64,000 nucleotides of DNA from Pseudomonas putida (GCF_028682175.1 NZ_JANHKS010000002.1:186001-250000), one strand, 5' to 3'; shown: positions 36,075-45,469, counted from the first letter of the stretch. Translations and numbers: made by a program. Notes: generated by a model not told the origin, from the letters alone.

Positions 36075-37391
36075 GTGCTGACAATCCTCGGCTTTTCGAT
36101 GGTCATCTGTTTCATGTACCTGATCATGACCAAGCGCCTCTCGGCGTTGATTGCTCTGATCCTGATCCCCATCCTGTTCGCCCTGATTGGCGGGCACTAC
36201 GCCGGCCTGGGCGCGATGATGCTCGACGGCGTGAAAACGCTGGCCCCAACTGGGGTCATGCTGACCTTCTCGATCCTGTACTTCGGGATCATGATTGACG
36301 CAGGGCTGTTCGACGGCCTGGTGCGCTTCATCTTGAAGCTGGTGAAGGGCGACCCTCTAAAGGTGTTGGTCGGTACCGCCGTGCTGACCATGCTGGTGTC
36401 CCTGGACGGCGACAGCTCCACCACCTACATGATCGCGTGCGCGGCGTTCCTGCCGCTTTACCAGCGTCTGGGCATGAGCGTTCTGGGCATGACATGCCTG
36501 GTCAACATCGCCAGCGGGATCATGAACATCTCGCCATGGGGTGGTCCCACCGCCCGTGCAGCTGCGGCGCTGCATGTCGATGCGATGGACATCTTCGTGC
36601 CGATGATTCCGGGGATGCTGATCGGCGCCGCCTGCCTGGTGTTCACCGCCGCGATCCTGGGACGCAAGGAGCGCGCTCGTCTGGGCATCATCCATCTCGA
36701 TGATGTTCACAACGGCCCCATGGCGCTGGGCAACGGCTCTGCCGAGGATTGCGACGGGAATCGCCGGCCACAGAGGTTCTGGCCAAACCTGATTCTGACC
36801 CTGACCCTGATCACCTGCCTGATCCTGGGCACCATGCCGATCCAGATACTGTTCATGGTCGGTTTCGCCCTGGCCATCATGCTCAACTACCCGAAGATCG
36901 AAGACCAGAAGGCGCGGATTGCAGCCCACGCGGCCAACGTCCTGGCGGTCACTGCCGTGATTTTCGCGGCCGGCATCTTCACCGGGATCCTGTCGGGCAC
37001 CGGTATGGTGGACTCCATGGCCAAGAGCCTGCTGTACGTGATCCCGCCAAGCTTCGGGCCGTTCCTGGCGTTATTTACCGCGATCGTCAGCCTGCCTTTC
37101 ACTTTCTTCATGTCCAACGATGCCTTCTACTTCGGGATCCTGCCGGTCATTGCACAAACCGCTGCGCAGTACGGTATTACGCCGCTGGAGATTGCACGTG
37201 CGTCAGTGGTGGGCCAGCCTGTTCATCTGTTGAGCCCTCTGGTGCCCTCGCTGTACCTGCTGGTTGCGCTGGCCAAGGTCGATCTGGGAGACCACCAGCG
37301 CTTCGCCCTCAAATGGGCCATTCTGGCGAGCTTTGGCTTGCTGCTCGGCGGTCTGCTGTTTGGCGCATTCCCGTTGTATCAGGTGCGCTGA
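36075..37391 (+). CDS. CitMHS-family citrate/tricarboxylate transporter
   Basis: A 438-residue inner-membrane protein with about 12 hydrophobic segments. The GTG start at 36075 has GGGAG 7 nt upstream. Family signatures include LDGDSSTTYMIACAAFLPLY, ISPWGGPTARAAAAL and FFMSNDAFYFGILP. CitMHS proteins import citrate (often as a metal complex) or related tricarboxylates by cation symport. The divergent acnD operon and downstream GntR gene imply uptake of the acid that the operon degrades. Confidence 0.92.
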   Translation: MLTILGFSMVICFMYLIMTKRLSALIALILIPILFALIGGHYAGLGAMMLDGVKTLAPTGVMLTFSILYFGIMIDAGLFDGLVRFILKLVKGDPLKVLVGTAVLTMLVSLDGDSSTTYMIACAAFLPLYQRLGMSVLGMTCLVNIASGIMNISPWGGPTARAAAALHVDAMDIFVPMIPGMLIGAACLVFTAAILGRKERARLGIIHLDDVHNGPMALGNGSAEDCDGNRRPQRFWPNLILTLTLITCLILGTMPIQILFMVGFALAIMLNYPKIEDQKARIAAHAANVLAVTAVIFAAGIFTGILSGTGMVDSMAKSLLYVIPPSFGPFLALFTAIVSLPFTFFMSNDAFYFGILPVIAQTAAQYGITPLEIARASVVGQPVHLLSPLVPSLYLLVALAKVDLGDHQRFALKWAILASFGLLLGGLLFGAFPLYQVR

Positions 37392-37508
37392 GGCGCCGGC
37401 GGTGCGCGAGAAGAAAGCGGCAAAGACCGGAAATGGTCTCTGCCGTTGCATGGCATGACGCGCTAGAATGGCAGCCCTCTGGTTCAGCTCTTTCCGGTTC
37501 CCGATCCA

Positions 37509-38396
37509 ATGCCTCTAAGCCCTCTGCAAGCACGCATTGCGCGTGACATCGTCTCTCACGTGCGTCGTGAACGCTTCGCCGTCGGCCATCACCTGGTAGA
37601 GTCACAACTGGCCGCGGCGCTCAATGTGTCGCGCACGCCGGTCAAGTTCGCCATGGGGCATCTGGTCGAGAAAGGCATGCTGACCTATGACCGCAACCGT
37701 GGCTTCTTCCTGGCTCGCGCCAGCGATGACCTGGGCGATCTGGTATCGGAAGTGATGGAGAAATCCGACGACCCGCTGTACCTCAAGTTCGCCGAACTGC
37801 GCCTGAGCAGGCAGCTCCCAGAGCTGTTTACCGAGATCGAGTTCATGCGCCAGTTCGATGTTTCCAGGGCAGCCCTGCGCGCCGTGCTCTCGCGGATCCA
37901 GCAGGAAGGCTGGGTTGAGCAGCGTGCAGGTCAAGGCTGGCGACTGTTGCCCATGATCGATTCGGTCGAGGCCTACGAAGAAAGCTATTCCTTTCGTGCC
38001 ACTATCGAGCCGTCGGGGATTCTGTCACCCAGCTTCCAGATCGACCGCGAAACCCTGGCAGCTTGCCGTCGGCAGCAAGAGTTCATCGCCAACGGCGGTT
38101 ATCTGACCATGACGCCTCAGGAGCTTTTCGAGGCCAACTCTCAATTCCATGAGACCTTGGCCGCTTGTTCCGGAAACCGTTTCCTGCAGCAGACCGTCCG
38201 CCGTCTTGACCAACTGCGACGCCTTGTCGAGTACCGCCAAGCCAGCTCACGTACCCCTCGTAAAGGACAAGCCGAAGAGCACCTCGCGATTCTTGATTGC
38301 CTGGAACGAGGCGACCGACTGGCCGCTGCAGACCAGATGCGACGCCATCTGGAACAGGCAAGACGCCACAAGGTCGACCCCGCTCTATTCGAATAA
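37509..38396 (+). CDS. GntR-family regulator with two winged-helix domains
   Basis: A 295-residue regulator. Residues 8-70 form a GntR winged helix (VESQLAAALNVSRTPVKFAMGHLVEKGML). Residues about 88-150 form a second one (EIEFMRQFDVSRAALRAVLSRIQQEGWVEQRAGQGWRLLP). A FCD-like helical ligand-binding domain fills about 160-290. Most FCD regulators carry one winged helix, so the duplication is unusual. It is placed between the CitMHS and MFS genes and probably binds the shared 23-bp element at 35787 and 38525. Confidence 0.9.
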   Translation: MPLSPLQARIARDIVSHVRRERFAVGHHLVESQLAAALNVSRTPVKFAMGHLVEKGMLTYDRNRGFFLARASDDLGDLVSEVMEKSDDPLYLKFAELRLSRQLPELFTEIEFMRQFDVSRAALRAVLSRIQQEGWVEQRAGQGWRLLPMIDSVEAYEESYSFRATIEPSGILSPSFQIDRETLAACRRQQEFIANGGYLTMTPQELFEANSQFHETLAACSGNRFLQQTVRRLDQLRRLVEYRQASSRTPRKGQAEEHLAILDCLERGDRLAAADQMRRHLEQARRHKVDPALFE

Positions 38397-38524
38397 TCCC
38401 TGCCCCACTTCTTCTATAGCTGTCACGCGATCTGTCCAGGTCGCGTGCGCTTCCTCCTGGCCGCCGATCTACAACTGATGCCTCAAGTTGGTCGTCGGCT
38501 TTATCTGCCTTTCACAAAACACAG

Positions 38525-38547
38525 ATTGACTTATATCGTTACAAAGT
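38525..38547. promoter_or_regulatory. Candidate GntR operator, copy 2 (MFS side)
   Basis: ATTGACTTATATCGTTACAA plus AGT is the reverse complement, with two mismatches in 23, of the element at 35787-35809. It lies 111-133 bp upstream of the MFS start. Two conserved copies upstream of separate transcription units of one locus argue for a specific regulator. Confidence 0.7.
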
Positions 38548-38657
38548 TCATTTTTGCATTCGCCACAAGAAACGAGCCACCGCATGCGTGTCCGCCTGAA
38601 CACCCCATGCCTGAAGCCCGGTTACGCACACACCACAATCACAATAATGGTGAATAC

Positions 38658-39956
38658 ATGTCATACCGTAGAGGCTGGATAGCCGTCTTCCTGTTCTCCC
38701 TGGCCATGATCAACTACATGGATCGCATCGCGCTTTCCATTGCGGCCAAACCCATCGCTGAAGAGTTTCACCTCACATCCGTGGGGATGGGCTACCTGTT
38801 CTCTTCCTTTATCTGGAGCTATGCGCTCTTTCTGATTCCGGTCGGCCTGCTGATCGACAAGTACGGGGTCAAACGCGTCGGCGGCCTGGGCATCTTTATC
38901 TGGTCCCTGGCGACCGCCCTCACCGGTGCTGCCTCAAGCTTCGCCAGCCTGCTGACCGCGCGCCTGGTCATGGGTGCGGGGGAATCGGTCAGCAACCCGG
39001 TGGGCGCCAAGGTCATACGTGAATGGATTCCCGGCACAGAGCGCGGCACCATCACGGCCATCTTCAACAGCGGCTCCTACGCAGGCCCTGCCATCTGCTC
39101 GGTGGTTCTGGCTGCACTGGTTGCCGCGTTTGGCTGGCGCATGTCCTTCGTGATCGCCGGCGCTATCGGCTTCGTCTGGCTGGTGGCCTGGTATTTTTTC
39201 TACGACAAGCCTGAGCAGGTTAAATGGCTCGCCCAGGGCGAGCGCGAACATATCGTCGCCACACGCGCTACCAGCACCGCCGGTAACGCCACCAATGCCG
39301 CTTATGGCCTCAAAAAGCTGCTGAAGACGCCAACCCTCTGGGGCCTGGCCATCGCTCAGGGCTGCAACGTCTACACCCAGTATCTTTTCCTGACCTGGCT
39401 GCCTAGCTACCTGCAGGAAGTGCGGCACCTGACCATCGCCAAGAGCGGCCTGTTCACAGCCATTCCCTATGCTGCCGCCGTAGTGTTGTGCATCGTGATC
39501 GGCAAGCTCAGTGACCAGTACCTGAAAAACGGCAGCGGCGCTGCGTCGGGCAAACGTCGCAACGTCATCGCGCTGACCATGCTGGTTGCAAGCTGCATCC
39601 TGCTGATCCCGTTCGCAGACGACATTGCCATGCTGGTGCTGATTTTTTCTCTGACCCTGGCAGGCATCGCCTCGACCACCTCACTCAACTTCTCGTTGCT
39701 CAACGACCTGCTGCCAAGCTCGGGGGACGTGGGTCGCGCCATGGCGTTCGTCGTGGTGGGCGGGAATGTCTTCGGCATGCTCGCGCCGATCGTGACGGGG
39801 TACGTCATCACGGCCACTGGAAGCTACAACTGGGCATTCGCCATCGCAGGCGCATTGTTGGTGACCGGGGCTATCGTGATTCTGAGCATGACCAGGAAAC
39901 CGATGATCCCCATCGCGCCGGCGGCTGAAAGCAGCATGGTCGCCCGCACGGCCTGA
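38658..39956 (+). CDS. MFS transporter, anion:cation symporter (ACS) type
   Basis: A 432-residue, 12-helix transporter from the ATG at 38658. It begins SYRRGWIAVFLFSLAMINYMDRIALSIAA, the family motif region R..(N/I)Y.DR of ACS carriers for organic anions (hexuronates, galactonate, phthalate, tartrate). The loop motif DKYGVKRVGG is motif A. A longer frame upstream to 38445 would include the operator and is not used. It likely takes up an organic acid as an alternative to the CitMHS carrier, or exports an intermediate. Confidence 0.9.
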   Translation: MSYRRGWIAVFLFSLAMINYMDRIALSIAAKPIAEEFHLTSVGMGYLFSSFIWSYALFLIPVGLLIDKYGVKRVGGLGIFIWSLATALTGAASSFASLLTARLVMGAGESVSNPVGAKVIREWIPGTERGTITAIFNSGSYAGPAICSVVLAALVAAFGWRMSFVIAGAIGFVWLVAWYFFYDKPEQVKWLAQGEREHIVATRATSTAGNATNAAYGLKKLLKTPTLWGLAIAQGCNVYTQYLFLTWLPSYLQEVRHLTIAKSGLFTAIPYAAAVVLCIVIGKLSDQYLKNGSGAASGKRRNVIALTMLVASCILLIPFADDIAMLVLIFSLTLAGIASTTSLNFSLLNDLLPSSGDVGRAMAFVVVGGNVFGMLAPIVTGYVITATGSYNWAFAIAGALLVTGAIVILSMTRKPMIPIAPAAESSMVARTA

Positions 39957-39990
39957 GTCCTTCGAGCTCTCGCTGCGGGCGTCTTCAAGA

Positions 39991-40122
39991 GCCCCGACGC
40001 CGGCAAGCCGGACTGCTACGGATATCTGCGGGGTGTAGGTCTGACCTCAACCCTTCAGGAGCACGCCTGCCTACGACGGCGTACATGAAATCGCCCCGCC
40101 GGCAAGCCGTGCTGCTACGGGA
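39991..40122. repeat. REP elements of the second type (two copies)
   Basis: GACGCCGGCAAGCC.GACTGCTACGG near 39996-40021 and CGCCCCGCCGGCAAGCC.TGCTGCTACGG near 40092-40120 match the second REP type seen in the 3356-4145 array. They occupy part of the 356-bp region between two MFS genes. The remainder (40123-40312) shows no gene; a promoter for the next gene is expected there. Confidence 0.75.
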
Positions 40123-40312
40123 CGGAGGTGGGCCCTGCTTACCCCCGGCGTCCAGGCGACCGCTCTATTCAGCACCTCTTATCATTTCTACTGATATTTA
40201 CTATCGAACCGCTCGCCTGCGGACTCGCCGAAACCGGCTCCTATAATCGCCTGCCAATCCCCCGCTCCCCTCGCCTGCCTTCAGGCGACATCTCTCCTTG
40301 GAACCCAGTCTT

Positions 40313-41539
40313 ATGCCAAGCGCCCGTCACGCCCCGCACACGCCTCCCGAACACAACCAACAGAGCGTCAAACAGCAATGGCTGGCGATTCTCTCCGTCG
40401 CCGTGGGTGCCTTTGCCCTGGTCACCAGCGAGTTTCTGCCGGTCGGCGTACTCAATGATGTCGCCAGCGACCTGGGCATCAGCGCAGGTCACGCCGGCCT
40501 GATGGTGACCCTGCCCGGCATCATGGCCGCGCTGGCCGCGCCGTTGCTCTCAGTGGGTATCGGCGCCATGGACCGTCGCTATCTGCTGATCGGCCTGACG
40601 CTGATCATGATCATCGCCAACGCGGTCGTGGCCTATGCCAGCGACTTCAACCTGTTGCTGTTCGGCCGCATCCTGCTGGGCATCAGCATCGGCGGCTTCT
40701 GGGCCACGGCCATCGCCCTCAGCGGTCGGCTGGCGCCCAAGGGTGTGGGTGTCGCCCAGGCCACCTCGATCATCATGATCGGCGTGACGCTGGCCACCGT
40801 GCTGGGCGTGCCCGTGGGCACCTGGCTCAGCGGCCTGATGGGCTGGCGCATGACGTTCCTGGTCACCGCGCTGGTGGGCGTGCCGGTGCTGCTGGCGCAG
40901 ATTTTCCTGCTGCCGCGGCTGGATCCGGACAAGGCCATTCGCTTCAGTGACCTGCCTGCGCTGTTCATCAACCCGCAGGCCCGGGTCGGCCTGATCGCGG
41001 TATTGCTCATCGGCCTGGCGCACTTTGCCGCGTACACCTACGTCGCTCCGTTCTTCAAGCACAGCTCAGGCTTCGATGGGCCAACGATCGGCTCGCTGCT
41101 TCTGCTGTACGGCGTGGCCGGGGTCGCGGGCAACATCTTCGCCGGTTTCGCCGCCAACCGCAGCGTGCGCCATACCCTGCTGCTGGTGGCGCTGATGATC
41201 GGCGTCAGCACCGCCCTGTTCCCCTACTTCGCCACCGGCATGACCGGCGCTGCCATGCTCATCGCACTCTGGGGCTTCGCCTTCGGCGCCTTCCCGGCCT
41301 GCGCCAGCATCTGGATGTTCGTCGTAGCACCCAAGGATGTCGAACGCGGCATGCCCCTGTTCGTCGCCCTGTTCCAGGTCATCATCGCCCTGGGCTCCTT
41401 CTTCGGCGGGCAGATCGTCGACCAGCTCGGCACCTCGGTGCTGATGAGCCTCGCGACCGCCTTGGTGGGCTGTGGGTTTGTGACGGTGCTGGTGCTGGGG
41501 CGCAATGTGAGTAATAGCCTGGCGGCGCAGCCGGGTTGA
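40313..41539 (+). CDS. MFS exporter, DHA1 family
   Basis: A 408-residue, 12-helix transporter. After a hydrophilic start (to about 25) it reads AILSVAVGAFALVTSEFLPVGVLNDVA, the typical opening of AraJ/NepI/YdhP-type DHA1 exporters. ATG 40313 is chosen over an in-frame TTG at 40298. No ribosome site is strong. It converges with the LysR gene (21 bp gap). Substrates of this group include drugs, sugars and purine nucleosides. Confidence 0.88.
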   Translation: MPSARHAPHTPPEHNQQSVKQQWLAILSVAVGAFALVTSEFLPVGVLNDVASDLGISAGHAGLMVTLPGIMAALAAPLLSVGIGAMDRRYLLIGLTLIMIIANAVVAYASDFNLLLFGRILLGISIGGFWATAIALSGRLAPKGVGVAQATSIIMIGVTLATVLGVPVGTWLSGLMGWRMTFLVTALVGVPVLLAQIFLLPRLDPDKAIRFSDLPALFINPQARVGLIAVLLIGLAHFAAYTYVAPFFKHSSGFDGPTIGSLLLLYGVAGVAGNIFAGFAANRSVRHTLLLVALMIGVSTALFPYFATGMTGAAMLIALWGFAFGAFPACASIWMFVVAPKDVERGMPLFVALFQVIIALGSFFGGQIVDQLGTSVLMSLATALVGCGFVTVLVLGRNVSNSLAAQPG

Positions 41540-41560
41540 GACGCTTGCCTGCGGTGCGGT

Positions 41561-42487
41561 TCACCCCTGAACCGCCACCGCAGGCCGCACACCCAGTTCG
41601 TCGAGCAGCCACTTCTTGAACACCTCCGCCGCTTCATGCCTCGTCCGCCGTTTCGGGTAGACGAGGTAGTGGCCGATGTACTGAATGTCGTGGGTCACGG
41701 CCCGCAGCGGCGCGACCAGGGTGCCGTTTTCCAGTTCGCTCTGGGCCAGCAGGGTCGATTCCAGTACCACGCCCATGCCATTGGTGGCGGCAGAAATGGC
41801 CATGATGCTGCGGTCGAAGCGCAGGGCGTAGTGATGGGGCGACATCAGGTGGTTGGCCTCGAACCAGCCTTTCCATTGCAGCATCTGCACGTCGCACTGG
41901 ATCAGCCGGTGCTCGTATAAATCCTGTGGCGTGCGAATGCTTTTCGCCAACTCCGGACTGCACAGCGGGGTCAGGTGCTCCACGGCCAGGGGCACTTTTT
42001 CGTTGAGGGCTGAGCGCGGTTCGCCGTAGACGATGTCCAGGTCGAAGTCATCGTTTTCGAACTGCGCGTAGTCGGTGCTGGCGGAAAAGCGCAGGTCGAT
42101 GGCCGGGTAGGCCTGAACGAATCGGTGCAGCCGCGGCATCAGCCATTGCATGCCGAAACTGGGCGCGGTGTGCAGGCGCAACGGCGGCGGTTCGTCGGTC
42201 TTGGCGAGGACGAAACCGCGCTGCATTTCCTCCAGCCCACGCTGCACATGCTCCATCAGCAGGCGGCCTTTGGCCGTGAGGTTGATCTCGCGGGTGGTGC
42301 GTTCGAACAACTGAATGTCGATGGATTCTTCCAGCTTGCGGATCGAGTGGCTGACCGCGCTGGAGGAAATCCCCAGCTCCTGCGCGGCCTGAATGAACGA
42401 GCCAGAGCGGCCCGCCGATTCAAACACCCGCAGTGATGAAAGCGGCACCCGGCGAAGCTGCTGGATTAGTGAATTCTGTTCAGTCAT
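41561..42487 (-). CDS. LysR-family regulator of the split-transketolase cluster
   Basis: A 308-residue GcvA-like LysR protein. Its winged helix lies at about 14-75 (VPLSSLRVFESAGRSGSFIQAAQELGISSSAVSHSIRKLEE in parts) and the effector domain at about 100-300. It is divergent from the transketolase gene at 42645 (157-bp intergenic), so it should control that cluster. Confidence 0.93.
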   Translation of the reverse strand: MTEQNSLIQQLRRVPLSSLRVFESAGRSGSFIQAAQELGISSSAVSHSIRKLEESIDIQLFERTTREINLTAKGRLLMEHVQRGLEEMQRGFVLAKTDEPPPLRLHTAPSFGMQWLMPRLHRFVQAYPAIDLRFSASTDYAQFENDDFDLDIVYGEPRSALNEKVPLAVEHLTPLCSPELAKSIRTPQDLYEHRLIQCDVQMLQWKGWFEANHLMSPHHYALRFDRSIMAISAATNGMGVVLESTLLAQSELENGTLVAPLRAVTHDIQYIGHYLVYPKRRTRHEAAEVFKKWLLDELGVRPAVAVQG

Positions 42488-42620
42488 TGCTGTAAAAATG
42501 TCTTTTGTAAGGGCTTATTTGCCGATGGTAGCTTGATTGAAGGTTGGATGCAGGGCGTTTGATGAATTCAGAACATCAGTCAGCAGTGCAATTCCGATCA
42601 CCGGTTGCCGGTTGCCTCTC

Positions 42621-42631
42621 AACAAGAATAA
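42621..42631 (+). promoter_or_regulatory. Crc/Hfq-type A-rich motif
   Basis: AACAAGAATAA lies immediately upstream of the AGGA ribosome site of the transketolase N-subunit gene and fits AAnAAnAA. Similar motifs precede the genes at 35936 and 45486. Confidence 0.5.
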
Positions 42632-42644
42632 GCAGGACTTACAG

Positions 42645-43529
42645 ATGACGATGATTTCTCAAGGTGCCGAAGTGGCCATGGAGCCGCTCGCACGTGTGGC
42701 CCACCACGCCTGGCGCATTCGCCGTTTCGCCCTGCGCATGGGCGAGGTTCAGGGTCAGGGTTACGTCGGCCAGGCGCTGGGTTGGGCCGATGTGCTGGCC
42801 ACCGCTTACTGCCATGCCATGAAGGTGCGCCCCAACGATCCTCTTTGGGAAGGCCGCGACCGCTTCCTGCTGTCCCACGGGCACTACGCAATCGCCCTCT
42901 ACGCCGCGCTGATCGAGGCGCAAATCATTCCCGAAAGCGAACTGGAGACCTACGGCTCCGACGACAGCCGCCTGCCGATGTCCGGCATGGCGAGCTACAC
43001 ACCAGGGATGGAAATCTCCGGTGGCTCGCTGGGTCAGGGTCTGCCGATCGGCGTCGGCATGGCGCTGGGCCTGCGCATGAAGGGCAACCCGGCATGGGTG
43101 TTCAACTCCATGTCCGATGGCGAGCTGGACGAAGGCTCGACCTGGGAAGCGGCCATGTCTGCGGCGCACCACAAGCTCGGCAACCTGATTGCCCTGGTCG
43201 ATCTCAATAAACAGCAGGCCGACGGCAACTCCCATGAGGTTCTTGATTTCGAACCCCTGGCCGACAAATGGCAGGCGTTCGGCTGGCATGTGCAGCGTGT
43301 CGATGGCAACGACCTGGCGGCGGTCATCGCTGCTTTCGATGAGGCCATTGCGCTCAAGGAAGCCAAGCCTCGCGTGATCCTGTTCGACACCCTGATGGGC
43401 AAAGGCGTGGACTTCCTGGAAGTGCGCGAGAAGAACCACTTCATTCGCGTCGAGCCAGATGAATGGCAGGCCGCGATCAAGGTTCTGGATGCCAGCTACC
43501 AGTCCCATCTGGAATCGGAGAAACGCTGA
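42645..43529 (+). CDS. Transketolase, N-terminal (TPP-binding) subunit
   Basis: A 294-residue protein corresponding to the first half of transketolase. It carries LLSHGHYAIALYAAL, GSLGQGLPIGVGMALGLR and the TPP-Mg motif MSDGELDEGSTWEAAM...VDLNKQQ, where canonical GDGE reads SDGE. AGGA is 7 nt before the ATG. The C-terminal half is the next gene. Such split transketolases occur in sugar catabolic clusters (for example apulose-4-phosphate transketolase AptAB). The donor and acceptor here are unknown. Confidence 0.92.
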   Translation: MTMISQGAEVAMEPLARVAHHAWRIRRFALRMGEVQGQGYVGQALGWADVLATAYCHAMKVRPNDPLWEGRDRFLLSHGHYAIALYAALIEAQIIPESELETYGSDDSRLPMSGMASYTPGMEISGGSLGQGLPIGVGMALGLRMKGNPAWVFNSMSDGELDEGSTWEAAMSAAHHKLGNLIALVDLNKQQADGNSHEVLDFEPLADKWQAFGWHVQRVDGNDLAAVIAAFDEAIALKEAKPRVILFDTLMGKGVDFLEVREKNHFIRVEPDEWQAAIKVLDASYQSHLESEKR

Positions 43530-43530
43530 G

Positions 43531-44532
43531 ATGGATACGCCAACCATGAACAAACCACGCCTGACCACCTCCGCGATGATCGCCTCCATCGCCAGCGAAG
43601 GGCAGCGCACCGAAACCGCCCCGTTCGGCCATGCGCTGGTCGCTGCCGCACAGAAGGATTCGCGCATTGTCGGCATGACCGCCGACCTGTCCAAGTACAC
43701 CGACCTGCACATCTTTGGCCGCGAATTCCCCGAGCGCCACCTGCAGATGGGCATGGCCGAGCAACTGCTGATGGCCGCTGCGGGCGGCATGGCCAAAGAG
43801 GGCCTGATCCCCTTCGCCACCACCTACGCCGTGTTCGCCACCCGCCGCGCCTATGACTTCATCCACCAGGTGATCGCCGAAGAAAACCTCAACGTGAAGA
43901 TCTGCGCCGCGCTGCCAGGCCTGACCACCGGTTACGGTCCCAGCCACCAGGCCACCGACGACCTGGCGCTGATGCGTGCCGTGCCGGGCCTGACCGTCAT
44001 CGACCCGTGCGACGCGCTGGACACCGCCCAGGCCGTCATCGCCATCGCCGAATACAACGGCCCGGTGTACATGCGCCTGCTGCGCGGCAAGGTGCCGATG
44101 GTGCTGGACCAGTACGACTACACGTTCGAGCTGGGCAAGGCCAAGCTGTTGCGCGATGGCAAGGACGTTTTGATTATCGCAAGCGGCATCATGACCATGC
44201 GCGCCCTGGAAGTCGCCGAGCTGTTGGGCGATGGCAGCGCAGACGTCGCGGTGCTTCACGTGCCGACCATCAAGCCGCTGGACGAAGCCACCATCATCGA
44301 GCAGTGCCGCCGCAGTGGCCGGCTGGTGGTAGTTGCGGAAAACCACAGCACGGTTGGCGGTTTGAGCGAGGCCGTGGCCCTGACGCTGCTCAAGGCGCGG
44401 GTCAGCCCGGCGTTCCAGCAGATCGCCCTGCCCGATGCCTACCTCGACGCCGGCGCCCTGCCGACCTTGCATGATCGCTATGGCATTTCCACTCAGGTCA
44501 TGGCGGCGAACATCCGTCAGTGGCTGGCATGA
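43531..44532 (+). CDS. Transketolase, C-terminal subunit
   Basis: A 333-residue partner with the pyrimidine-binding and C-terminal domains: ERHLQMGMAEQLLMAAAGGMA contains the catalytic glutamate region, followed by FATTYAVFATRRAYDFI and GPSHQATDDLALMRAVPGLTVIDP. It starts 1 nt after the N-subunit stop, with GGAG within that stop region; MNKPRL at 43546 is an alternative start. The tight coupling supports a heteromeric enzyme. Confidence 0.92.
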   Translation: MDTPTMNKPRLTTSAMIASIASEGQRTETAPFGHALVAAAQKDSRIVGMTADLSKYTDLHIFGREFPERHLQMGMAEQLLMAAAGGMAKEGLIPFATTYAVFATRRAYDFIHQVIAEENLNVKICAALPGLTTGYGPSHQATDDLALMRAVPGLTVIDPCDALDTAQAVIAIAEYNGPVYMRLLRGKVPMVLDQYDYTFELGKAKLLRDGKDVLIIASGIMTMRALEVAELLGDGSADVAVLHVPTIKPLDEATIIEQCRRSGRLVVVAENHSTVGGLSEAVALTLLKARVSPAFQQIALPDAYLDAGALPTLHDRYGISTQVMAANIRQWLA

Positions 44533-44543
44533 GGAGCGTGAAG

Positions 44544-45389
44544 ATGAACGTTGCATTTATCGGTCTTGGCGCCATCGGCCTGCCCATGGCGCGGCAGATC
44601 CAGCAGGCGGGCCACGGCGTGGTCGGCATCGAACTGAGTGAAGCCAACCGTGCCCTGGCGCAGGCCCAGGGCATCGAGTCCAGCGCTGACTGGCGCGCGG
44701 CCATCGATGCCGACGTGGTGGTGGTGATGGTCGCCACCCCGGCGCAACTGGACGCACTGGTCAGCCAGTGCACCGAGCTCAAACCCGGTCAGCATTGGGT
44801 GGTGATGAGCACCGTCGGCCCGGCTGCGGTGCGTGAACAGGCGGTGCGTCTGCTGGAAAAAGGCGTGCAAGTGGTCGACGCCCCGGTCACCGGTGGTGTG
44901 GCGCGGGCAAGTACCGGCAGCCTGCTGATTTTCGCCTCGGGCCCCAAGGCCGCCGTCGAGCGCGTCGAACCGGTGCTGCGCAGCATGGGCGAAGTGCGTG
45001 ATGCAGGCGCCGACGTCGGCGACGGCCAGGCGATCAAAGTGGTGAACCAGCACCTGTGCTCTGTGCACCTGGTGGCGGCGGCCGAGGCGTTGAGCCTGGC
45101 GCGTTCGCTGGGCCTGGACCCGGCGCGGGTGCTGGATCTGGTGCAAAAAGGCGCCGGAGGTTCGTGGATGCTCTCCGATCGCGGGCCGCGCATGCTCGAA
45201 GGCACTGACACCCAGGTCACCAGCATGGTCGATATCTTCGTCAAGGACAGCGGCCTGGTGGCGTCTGCCGCGCAGGGCTGCAATGCAGCGGTGCCGTTGC
45301 TCGACATCGCTCACGCTCGCTTCAGTCAGGCGTCTGACGCAGGGCTGGGCAGGCGCGACGACAGCCGGGTCATCGAAACCTGGGAGTAA
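44544..45389 (+). CDS. NAD(P)-dependent beta-hydroxyacid dehydrogenase (GarR/MmsB family)
   Basis: A 281-residue enzyme from the ATG at 44544 with GAGGAG upstream. NAD-binding FIGLGAIGLPMARQI (4-18), substrate motif DAPVTGGVARASTGSL, and the catalytic lysine region GDGQAIKVVNQHL. It belongs to the 3-hydroxyisobutyrate / tartronate semialdehyde reductase family. Within the cluster it probably oxidises or reduces a hydroxy acid or semialdehyde produced before or after the transketolase step. Confidence 0.92.
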   Translation: MNVAFIGLGAIGLPMARQIQQAGHGVVGIELSEANRALAQAQGIESSADWRAAIDADVVVVMVATPAQLDALVSQCTELKPGQHWVVMSTVGPAAVREQAVRLLEKGVQVVDAPVTGGVARASTGSLLIFASGPKAAVERVEPVLRSMGEVRDAGADVGDGQAIKVVNQHLCSVHLVAAAEALSLARSLGLDPARVLDLVQKGAGGSWMLSDRGPRMLEGTDTQVTSMVDIFVKDSGLVASAAQGCNAAVPLLDIAHARFSQASDAGLGRRDDSRVIETWE

Positions 45390-45458
45390 GCCCGATACAG
45401 TTGTAAAGGTCCGTTCCAACACTCAGGGCAGAATCCACACGCTGGACCTGCCCGCTAC

Positions 45459-45469
45459 AACAACAATAA
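45459..45469 (+). promoter_or_regulatory. Crc/Hfq-type A-rich motif
   Basis: AACAACAATAA, 7 nt upstream of the CGGAG site of the MHS transporter gene, fits AAnAAnAA. GGGCAG (45426-45431) and CTGCCC (45448-45453) just upstream could form a stem. Confidence 0.5.
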
